Part shown: positions 1 to 5,099 of the stretch, piece by piece | Position numbering within the stretch: position 1 is the stretch's first letter | Layout of the letters: the number at the start of each line of letters is the position of its first letter | Assembly: GCA_902766475.1 (NCBI GenBank) | Contig: CACXDQ010000083.1 | Location: 1-6,654, forward strand | DNA: 6,654 nt | Direction: 5' to 3' | From: an uncultured Eubacteriales bacterium | GTDB lineage: Bacteria > Bacillota > Clostridia > Christensenellales > Borkfalkiaceae | The notes under the pieces: model-generated | Databases searched by the model: none | Seen by the model: the letters and a program-made list of their open reading frames with translations, nothing else | What the model was told of the DNA's origin: nothing | Made by a program: the position numbers and the translations under genes

Positions 1-836
1 CCGCCGCCGAATTTGTCGATAAGAGATTCGAGCAACCTTATATCTATATTGTCAAGCCCGAGCTCGTCTATTTCGAGCCTGTCGAGGGCGTGTTTTGCGT
101 CCTCGAGAGAGATGACGGAATGGTCCATTACCGCCGAAAAATCTCTGACTCTCTTTAAAAGTCTGTTTACGATACGGGGCGTGCCTCTGCTTCGCTTTGC
201 TATCTCTATCGCCGCACCGTCATCGATGTCGGTGCCGAGCGTATTCGCCGAGCGCTTGACTATCTCCGCAAGCTCTTCGACGCTGTACATTTCAAGTCTG
301 CAAATAACGCCGAATCTGTCACGGAGGGGGGAGCTTAGCATGCCCGCCCTCGTGGTTGCGCCGACAAGCGTAAACCTTTTGAGCGGAATTTGCACCGAGC
401 GAGCCGACGGACCTTTTCCGATTATGAAATCGAGAGAAAAGTCCTCCATAGCGGGATATAATATCTCCTCAACGTTATGGTTTAAGCGGTGTATCTCGTC
501 GATAAACAGCACGTCGCCCTCGTTAAGGTTGGTGAGTATTGCCGCAAGGTCGCCCGATTTTTCTATCGAGGGACCGGAAGTAACCTTTATCTGAACACCC
601 ATTTCCGCCGCAATTATATGCGCAAGAGTGGTTTTACCGAGCCCCGGAGGACCGTATAGCAAAACGTGGTCTAACGGCTCGCCCCGAAGCTGAGCCGCAC
701 GCATGAAAATTGCGAGGTTGTTTTTTACCTTTTCTTGCCCGACGTAGCCGTCCATAGACTTCGGGCGGAGAATGTTTTCAACCTCGTCATATTCTGTTTT
801 CGTGCTGACTATAAGGCTTTCTTCTTCGTCGAACAT
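1..836 (-). CDS. ruvB: RuvB, Holliday junction branch-migration ATPase (3' end cut by window edge)
   Basis: RuvB is the hexameric AAA+ motor that RuvA loads onto Holliday junctions; it pumps duplex DNA to drive branch migration in the cytoplasm. Translating the minus strand from the ATG at 836-834 gives 278 codons before the window edge. Visible motifs are LRPKSMDGYVGQEK near residues 23-36, Walker A GPPGLGKTT at 62-70, Walker B LFIDEIH at 110-116, sensor I GATTRAG at 159-165, the PLRDRFG arginine-finger segment at 170-176, and the sensor II-like stretch GTPRIVNRLLKRVRDF. The reading frame reaches the conserved LIDKFGGG, so only the C-terminal winged-helix DNA-binding domain (about 55 residues by family length) lies outside. 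It starts 7 bp after the ruvA stop, and its AGGTGA Shine-Dalgarno overlaps that TAG stop, implying translational coupling. Identity is unambiguous. Confidence 0.98.
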   Translation of the reverse strand, partial: MFDEEESLIVSTKTEYDEVENILRPKSMDGYVGQEKVKNNLAIFMRAAQLRGEPLDHVLLYGPPGLGKTTLAHIIAAEMGVQIKVTSGPSIEKSGDLAAILTNLNEGDVLFIDEIHRLNHNVEEILYPAMEDFSLDFIIGKGPSARSVQIPLKRFTLVGATTRAGMLSSPLRDRFGVICRLEMYSVEELAEIVKRSANTLGTDIDDGAAIEIAKRSRGTPRIVNRLLKRVRDFSAVMDHSVISLEDAKHALDRLEIDELGLDNIDIRLLESLIDKFGG

Positions 837-839
837 ATT

Positions 840-845
840 TCACCT
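840..845 (-). promoter_or_regulatory. ruvB ribosome binding site overlapping the ruvA stop codon
   Basis: Read on the minus strand, TAGGTGAAATATG contains the ruvA stop TAG, the Shine-Dalgarno AGGTGA and the ruvB ATG. AGGTGA matches the downstream part of the full anti-SD complement (GGAGGTGA), so the short gap of three bases to the ATG is still a normal alignment. This fixes the ruvB start and suggests that ribosomes finishing ruvA re-initiate on ruvB. Confidence 0.75.
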
Positions 846-1443
846 ATCTGTTTAAGCTGCGAAGCGCAAAGGCTATTACGTCCTCTATTTTTTGCGCCCC
901 TTGTTCTCTCGCCGCCATTACGGCGTTCTTGCTCTGCGTGCCGTTGAAGCCCAAGCCCATAAGCGCCGTTACGGCGTCCTCGTCCTCACCTGAGAGGGGC
1001 TGTTCGATCGGGCTTCCCATGGCGACTATTGCGTCAACGTCGTCGTCGTTTACCTTTTCCCTTAGCTCTAATATGATTCGCTCGGCGGTCTTTTTGCCGA
1101 GCCCCTTTATCTTTGAAAGAGTTTTTACGTCTTTCGTCGCTATCGCCGTAACGAGGTCGGCGGTATTCATCCCCGACAAGATGGCGATACCCATTTTAGG
1201 TCCGACGCCCGAAACGGAGATGAGCTTTAAAAACATCTTCTTCTCCTCTTTCGTATCGAAACCGTATAGGCTTACGCCGTCCTCTCTCATCTGCAAATAT
1301 GTGAATACGGAGCCGCAAGAGCCTATCGTGAGCTTATGTAAAACGGCGGAAGAGCAAAAAACTTCATAACCTACGCCGTTGTTTTCGAGAACTATACCGC
1401 CCTCGAACACGTCTATTACGTTTCCCTTTAAATACGCTATCAT
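844..1443 (-). CDS. ruvA: RuvA, Holliday junction-binding subunit
   Basis: RuvA is the tetrameric protein that recognises the four-way junction, holds it in square-planar form and recruits RuvB. The 199-residue product has the usual family length and all three domains. The N-terminal OB-fold (about 1-62) begins MIAYLKGNV and carries the acidic pin E54-D55 in the REDGVSLYGF segment, which keeps strands apart at the crossover. The helix-hairpin-helix domain (about 64-131) shows ISVSGVGPKMGIAIL at 75-89 and IKGLGKKTAERI at 112-123. An acidic linker around 132-157 leads to the C-terminal RuvB-contacting domain (ALMGLGFNGTQSKNAV onward). The ATG at 1443 has GGAG at 1452-1449, five bases away, and lies 10 bp after the ruvC stop, so it belongs to the ruvC-ruvA-ruvB operon. 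Identity is unambiguous. Confidence 0.98.
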   Translation of the reverse strand: MIAYLKGNVIDVFEGGIVLENNGVGYEVFCSSAVLHKLTIGSCGSVFTYLQMREDGVSLYGFDTKEEKKMFLKLISVSGVGPKMGIAILSGMNTADLVTAIATKDVKTLSKIKGLGKKTAERIILELREKVNDDDVDAIVAMGSPIEQPLSGEDEDAVTALMGLGFNGTQSKNAVMAAREQGAQKIEDVIAFALRSLNR

Positions 1444-1453
1444 AAAAACTCCG

Positions 1454-1948
1454 TTATCTTATGCCGAATGGCGCTTTCAATCTGTTTGTCTGGCTGTGAG
1501 TGAGGGCGACTGCCAAAGCGTCCGCCGCATCGTCGGGGCGAGGAACCGAATCGAGCCGCAAAAAGGTTTTCACCATCATCTGCATCTGTCTTTTTTCCGC
1601 TCTGCCGTAACCCGTCAAAGCCTGTTTGATCTGCAAAGGCGTATATTCAAATAATTTAGGGCATCTCTTTACGCACGTCAATAGGATAACCCCCCTTGCG
1701 TGGGCGACGTTAATGCCCGTCGTGATATTCGTATTGAAAAACAATTCTTCGAGGGCGACTTCGTCGGGGTTAAATGCGTCGAAAAGCTTATTTACGCCGT
1801 TTTCGAGCGAAATGAGCCTTTCGGGAAAGCTCTGTTCCTTATTCGTCTGCACCACGCCGTAATCGATCACCGAGGAATTACCCCTCTCGGAGCGTATCAC
1901 GCCCCAGCCCATCGTTCCGAAGCCGGGGTCTATACCTAATATTACCAT
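1454..1948 (-). CDS. ruvC: RuvC, Holliday junction resolvase
   Basis: RuvC is the dimeric, Mg-dependent endonuclease that makes symmetric nicks in Holliday junctions, working with RuvAB. The 164-residue product has the RNase H-like fold signature. It starts MVILGIDPG with D7, has VALEELFFNTN with E67, and RPDDAADALAVALTH with D140 and D143, giving the full four-carboxylate active site. The reading frame stays open upstream for 36 more codons, but those would cover the promoter and part of the upstream terminator, and family members begin right at the first strand, so the ATG at 1948 is chosen. That ATG has no Shine-Dalgarno, and the predicted transcript begins at or one base before it, so translation is probably leaderless. 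First gene of the ruvCAB operon; downstream ruvA follows after 10 bp. Confidence 0.97.
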   Translation of the reverse strand: MVILGIDPGFGTMGWGVIRSERGNSSVIDYGVVQTNKEQSFPERLISLENGVNKLFDAFNPDEVALEELFFNTNITTGINVAHARGVILLTCVKRCPKLFEYTPLQIKQALTGYGRAEKRQMQMMVKTFLRLDSVPRPDDAADALAVALTHSQTNRLKAPFGIR

Positions 1949-1955
1949 AATAACT

Positions 1956-1984
1956 ATTGTAATATAAAAAAGTCGATTAGTCAA
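1956..1984 (-). promoter_or_regulatory. Sigma-A-type promoter of the ruvC-ruvA-ruvB operon
   Basis: On the minus strand the -35 box TTGACT (1984-1979) is followed by exactly 17 bp and the -10 box TACAAT (1961-1956). Each box differs from consensus at one position. Only seven bases (1955-1949) separate the -10 box from the ruvC ATG, so transcription should start at 1949 or 1948. The promoter lies just downstream of the protease terminator, which makes ruvCAB an independent transcription unit. No SOS-box-like palindrome was recognised around it. Confidence 0.8.
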
Positions 1985-2015
1985 GCAAATAGCTTTAAAT
2001 CGCTTTTTTTGGCAT

Positions 2016-2047
2016 AAAAAAATTGCCGCTTGACTTAAAGCGGCAAT
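2016..2047 (-). terminator. Intrinsic terminator of the protease gene
   Basis: Minus-strand hairpin with a perfect 10-bp stem (2047-2038 pairing with 2031-2022), a six-base loop and a run of seven T residues (2022-2016). The stem contains GCGGC. It starts five bases beyond the protease stop codon and lies about 30 bp before the ruvC -35 box, so it insulates ruvCAB from the protease gene. Confidence 0.9.
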
Positions 2048-2052
2048 CTTTA

Positions 2053-3273
2053 TCAACCGTAAATATATTGCGCTATCTCAAACTCCGCATTGTGCGTGAC
2101 GTAAGAATTGACTTCGTACCTTCCGTAAGACACCGTAACCTTATCGCCTATCTTATAACCCGCCTTGGCGAGGAATGCGTCGAGCTTGGTTATCGTATTG
2201 CTCGAAATGGACGAAAGGCTGAAAATCTCGTCGCCTATCTGTATCGAATAAATGAGATCTCCGCTTCTGAGCCCGCCCTTATAGAAAGTGCCGTAGACGT
2301 CTATCTCGGAGATGGTGACGTAGTATTTCGATGAAAAACCGAAACCGCTGTATGCAAGCCCGAATTCCACGCCGAAATCGTAATTGCCGGCTATATAGCC
2401 CTTCGTTTCGCCGTAAGTTTTGAGTAGCTGAGTTTCTATATCGAACGCAACGTTTGAGGGTATCGCAAAGTTAAGCCCCTCAGCCGTATATGAAGCGTAA
2501 CCGACGTTTACTATACCGATAAGTGCGCCCGTATTGACGTCGAAAAGTCCGCCGCCCGAGTTGCCGCCGTTTATAGCGGCGTCCGTCTGAAGGAGGGACA
2601 TGCTTTTTCCCTCTACCAAAACGTCCCTGTTTATAGAGCTGATTATACCCTTTGAAACGGTACCGCCGAGTATGCCGAGGGGGTTGCCTATCGCAACTAC
2701 GTCCATACCCACTTTCAATTTGTCGCTGTCCTCGTACCACGAAGCGGCAGAAAGCTCGGTGAGCGGTTTATTGATGGACGAATTGATACAGATAACCGCT
2801 ATATCAGACTTCGGATCTGAGCCTATAAGCCTTGCTGAATACTCAACGCCCTCTATCGACTTTACGGTAGTTGAAGTCGCACCGTCGATAACGTGATGAC
2901 ACGTAACTATAAATCCGGTATCGGTAACGCCGTTATCGTCGGTATCGCTTAAATTTATAACTACTCCGCTTCCGCTGCTCACGCCCTTGCTCGTCGTCGA
3001 ATATATCTCCACGACGGAAGGTCTTATCCTTTCGAGCGTCGTAACGAGGTCGGACTGTTCGTCGCTCGCACCTATAACGCTTACGGAAATATCTATTTTA
3101 TCCGCAACTTTTTCATAAAACTCGGAACTGCTGTTCTCGTTGCCCGCATTGCTCGATTCGTTCGTCCTTGCGCTGTCTGCGGAATTTACGAAAACGTTTC
3201 CGCATGAAACGGCGGTGAAGGACAGCGTTACGGCGGCAATAACGCAAAGCGCCGCCTTCTTTATTCTGTTCAT
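2053..3273 (-). CDS. Predicted lipoprotein HtrA/trypsin-like serine protease with PDZ-like C-terminus
   Basis: Likely an extracytoplasmic, membrane-tethered quality-control or processing protease. The 406-residue product starts with a basic, hydrophobic signal and a lipobox-like AVSC, giving lipidation at C24. A Ser/Asn-rich linker (about 29-50) follows. The chymotrypsin-like domain spans about 77-285: TCHHVID supplies catalytic H127, KSDIAVI supplies D157, and DAAINGGNSGGGLF supplies nucleophile S239. IGNPLG (195-200) and GIISSINRDV are typical HtrA/DegP signatures. The C-terminal 110 residues contain YKGGLRSGDLIYSIQIGDE (331-349), typical of the second half of a bacterial PDZ domain, though the first half is divergent. 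An insertion before the catalytic histidine holds a DxDxNGxxD loop at 110-118. The ATG at 3273 has AGGTGA at 3282-3277. The gene diverges from the glycosyltransferases and ends at its own terminator. HtrA-family assignment is firm; substrate unknown; degP/htrA naming is not justified. Confidence 0.9.
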   Translation of the reverse strand: MNRIKKAALCVIAAVTLSFTAVSCGNVFVNSADSARTNESSNAGNENSSSEFYEKVADKIDISVSVIGASDEQSDLVTTLERIRPSVVEIYSTTSKGVSSGSGVVINLSDTDDNGVTDTGFIVTCHHVIDGATSTTVKSIEGVEYSARLIGSDPKSDIAVICINSSINKPLTELSAASWYEDSDKLKVGMDVVAIGNPLGILGGTVSKGIISSINRDVLVEGKSMSLLQTDAAINGGNSGGGLFDVNTGALIGIVNVGYASYTAEGLNFAIPSNVAFDIETQLLKTYGETKGYIAGNYDFGVEFGLAYSGFGFSSKYYVTISEIDVYGTFYKGGLRSGDLIYSIQIGDEIFSLSSISSNTITKLDAFLAKAGYKIGDKVTVSYGRYEVNSYVTHNAEFEIAQYIYG

Positions 3274-3276
3274 ATT

Positions 3277-3282
3277 TCACCT
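3277..3282 (-). promoter_or_regulatory. Ribosome binding site of the protease gene
   Basis: AGGTGA on the minus strand three bases before the ATG at 3273, the same arrangement as for ruvB. It fixes the start that gives a complete lipoprotein signal peptide. Confidence 0.7.
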
Positions 3283-3339
3283 GTCTGTTTTTTATAAGTA
3301 TATTTTATTCTTATTTTATTATGCCATTATGATTGAAAT

Positions 3340-3368
3340 ATTATAACTCTGTGAAAAATTAATTAAGT
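3340..3368 (-). promoter_or_regulatory. Putative promoter for the protease gene
   Basis: A perfect -10 hexamer TATAAT lies on the minus strand at 3345-3340. The hexamer 17 bp upstream (3368-3363) is ACTTAA, a poor -35. Transcription would start near 3333, giving a leader of about 60 bases. One GTGAAA motif (3351-3356) falls inside the spacer and an inverted pair of them (3374-3392) lies just upstream, which would suit a regulated promoter. AT-rich DNA makes chance TATAAT matches common, so confidence is limited. Confidence 0.4.
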
Positions 3369-3373
3369 GTTTA

Positions 3374-3392
3374 TGTGAAAAGTCCTTTCACA
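3374..3392. repeat. Inverted repeat TGTGAAA-N5-TTTCACA, candidate operator
   Basis: Perfect 7-bp arms (3374-3380 and 3386-3392) separated by five bases (AGTCC). The arms are too weak for a terminator, and the spacing fits a dimeric DNA-binding protein contacting successive major grooves. It lies between the two divergent promoters, close upstream of the protease -10 box. Regulator unknown. Confidence 0.45.
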
Positions 3393-3522
3393 ATTATTAC
3401 AGCATTGTCGAAAAACACGAATTTATCGCCGTTTTCACCTATTAAAAAAACGCTCAATGTTAAAGCAAAGTGAAAAAATTTATTTTCGGTTTACTTTTTT
3501 TGATTTTTCTTCGTTATTTTAC

Positions 3523-3551
3523 TTGCTTTTATCTAATTTATATTGTATAAT
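3523..3551 (+). promoter_or_regulatory. Sigma-A-type promoter of the glycosyltransferase genes
   Basis: The -35 box TTGCTT (3523-3528), a 17-bp spacer, and a perfect -10 box TATAAT (3546-3551). Transcription should start near 3558, giving a leader of about 93 bases before the ATG at 3651. The upstream DNA is rich in A and T tracts, which can act as an UP element. Confidence 0.7.
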
Positions 3552-3597
3552 ATATTTCGTCAATCGACTTGTAGGTTTTTTCACCGCCGAAAACGTA

Positions 3598-3616
3598 TTT
3601 TTTCGGAACGAAAAAA
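3598..3616 (+). repeat. Palindrome in the 5' leader of the first glycosyltransferase
   Basis: A perfect 8-bp inverted repeat, TTTTTTCG-GAA-CGAAAAAA, lies in the predicted 93-base leader, 25 bases before the Shine-Dalgarno. As RNA it would be a weak AU-rich hairpin; as DNA it could be an operator. A loosely similar stretch (3621-3637) follows it. No known riboswitch class was recognised in the leader. Confidence 0.35.
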
Positions 3617-3650
3617 CATTGTATTTTACCGGAAACGTGTAGGAGGTTTT

Positions 3651-5015
3651 ATGACTTTTATAAACATCGCAAATATCGTACTTACGGCAATTACGGCGAT
3701 TTTATCATTGTTCGTCGTCCACTACATAGTTTTCGGCGTCGTGGGTATTTTTGCCAAAAGGAAATTCCCCAAAACCGACGAAAAGCTCAAATACGGGCTT
3801 ATTATTCCGGCGAGAAATGAAGAACTCGTCGTCGGAAATCTGATAGACAGCATTAAAAAGAGCAAATATCCGCAAGATAAATTGCAGATTTTTGTCATTG
3901 CGCATAACTGCACCGACAACACGGCTGAAATTTGCCGCAAGGCGGGCGCAACGGTCTACGAATACAACAACCCCGACGAATGTACGATGGGATATGCGTT
4001 CCGCTATCTCTTCGACCGAATTAAGGAAGATTACGGAATAGAAAATTACGACGGTTTCTTCCTCTTCAACGCCGACAATATCGTCGACGAATACTTCTTC
4101 GAGAAGATGAACGACGCTTTCGTCGCCGAAAACAGAGAACACGTCATCACGTCTTACAGAAATTCCAAAAACTTCGGCTCTAACCCCATTTCGGCGCTGT
4201 ACGGCTTGTACTTCTCTACCGGCTGTATCTTCGAGGCGAGAGGCAGGACGGCGCTCGGCTGTTCGACGAGGGTGCAAGGCACGGGCTACGTAATCAATTC
4301 AAACCTTGTAAAAGACGGTTGGAAATACGTTACCCTCACGGAAGATTGGGAGTTTACGGCAGATCAACTGCTCTCCGATAACAAGGTCGTCTACTGCGAC
4401 GAGGCGATGTTCTACGACGAACAGCCCACATCGTTAAAGGTAACGTTCCGCCAGCGTTTGCGTTGGCAGAAAGGACACCTTCTCGTATGTCTTACAAGGT
4501 TTAAAAACTGTATTCAAGCTATTTTCAAATCAAAGAAGAAAGGCGGTGGAAAACATAAGTTTTCGCTTTACGACTTGTCGGTAAATATGTCGCCCATTCT
4601 CGTAACTTCTTTCTTCGTTTCGCTGCTTCAATTTATCATAACGGCGATAACGCCCATATTCAGCGGAAATTTCGACGCTTATAAAGGCTGGCTGATAAGC
4701 TCCGGCATAACATTGGCGTGGGCTTACGTCTTTTCAATGAGTACGGCGATATTGCTGTATTTCCTCGAGAGAAAGAGAATAAGAAAAGTTTCTCTGCCCT
4801 TAAAGATACTATCTTGTTTATTATTTCCGTTTTTCATGGCTTTATCTATAATTCTCGAACTCATTGCTCTGTTTGACAAAAACGTCGGTTGGAAATCTAT
4901 ACCGCATTCCGATACGACTAACTTCGACGAGCTTCACGACGATATGGACAAGGCGAGAGGCAAGAAAAAAACCGACGACCTCGAAGAGGCAAAAGACGAG
5001 GTTGCCGCTGACTGA
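3651..5015 (+). CDS. Membrane glycosyltransferase, family 2 (processive-synthase type), paralogue 1
   Basis: Predicted to transfer sugars from a nucleotide-sugar donor at the inner face of the membrane, probably building or modifying an exported or surface glycan. The 454-residue product has an N-terminal membrane helix (about 8-33), a GT-A catalytic domain (about 47-280) and three hydrophobic segments (about 312-337, 346-371, 384-408). Catalytic motifs are IIPARNEE (51-58), HNCTDNT (85-91), NADN (140-143) in the place of the DxD metal site, TED (230-232) and QRLRW (268-272). The last two are hallmarks of cellulose-, chitin- and hyaluronan-synthase-like enzymes. N140 replaces the usual first Asp. 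After WKSIPH comes an acidic, charged tail (424-454). The ATG at 3651 is chosen for its AGGAGG at 3641-3646; the frame is open further upstream but that covers the promoter and leader. Exact substrate unknown. Confidence 0.88.
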   Translation: MTFINIANIVLTAITAILSLFVVHYIVFGVVGIFAKRKFPKTDEKLKYGLIIPARNEELVVGNLIDSIKKSKYPQDKLQIFVIAHNCTDNTAEICRKAGATVYEYNNPDECTMGYAFRYLFDRIKEDYGIENYDGFFLFNADNIVDEYFFEKMNDAFVAENREHVITSYRNSKNFGSNPISALYGLYFSTGCIFEARGRTALGCSTRVQGTGYVINSNLVKDGWKYVTLTEDWEFTADQLLSDNKVVYCDEAMFYDEQPTSLKVTFRQRLRWQKGHLLVCLTRFKNCIQAIFKSKKKGGGKHKFSLYDLSVNMSPILVTSFFVSLLQFIITAITPIFSGNFDAYKGWLISSGITLAWAYVFSMSTAILLYFLERKRIRKVSLPLKILSCLLFPFFMALSIILELIALFDKNVGWKSIPHSDTTNFDELHDDMDKARGKKKTDDLEEAKDEVAAD

Positions 5016-5033
5016 AACTGAATTATAACTGTT

Positions 5034-5063
5034 GCGACCGCCGTTTTACGGCGGTCGCTTTTT
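5034..5063 (+). terminator. Intrinsic terminator between the two glycosyltransferase genes
   Basis: A perfect 10-bp GC-rich stem (GCGACCGCCG at 5034-5043 pairing with 5049-5058), extendable by one T-A pair to a three-base loop, followed by five T residues (5059-5063). It begins 18 bases after the first glycosyltransferase stop and 66 bp before the second start. It should end most transcripts after the first gene. Confidence 0.85.
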
Positions 5064-5099
5064 GTATAACGTCTACTTTTTTTGGCAACAATTTAAAGT

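Larger units (their letters stand above)
3275..3584. repeat. Dispersed GTGAAA/TTTCAC hexamers in the divergent intergenic region
   Basis: The 377 bp between the protease and the first glycosyltransferase carry the hexamer GTGAAA, or its complement TTTCAC, seven times: 3275-3280, 3351-3356, 3375-3380, 3386-3391, 3433-3438, 3470-3475 and 3579-3584. The first overlaps the protease ribosome binding site and may be there for that reason. The others share an extended TGTGAAAA-like form. Two of them form an inverted repeat at 3374-3392. Possible transcription-factor half-sites; no known operator was recognised. Confidence 0.45.

Noticed and set aside
13..594. 193-codon open frame on the plus strand
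   Set aside because: It lies fully antisense to ruvB, has a Ser/Ile/Leu-rich unstructured composition typical of an antisense frame, and shows no ribosome binding site.
1949..2056. Upstream extension of ruvC to a start at 2056
   Set aside because: The extension would cover the ruvC promoter and the protease terminator, and the added residues do not resemble RuvC, whose family starts directly at the MVILGIDPG strand.
3543..3650. Upstream extension of the first glycosyltransferase to an ATG at 3543
   Set aside because: That ATG overlaps the -10 box and has no ribosome binding site. The ATG at 3651 has AGGAGG at good spacing and gives a start that aligns with paralogue 2 at residue 1.
3705..4277. 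190-codon open frame on the minus strand
   Set aside because: Antisense to the first glycosyltransferase; composition is Val/Phe/Arg-rich, as expected from the complementary strand, with no recognisable domain.
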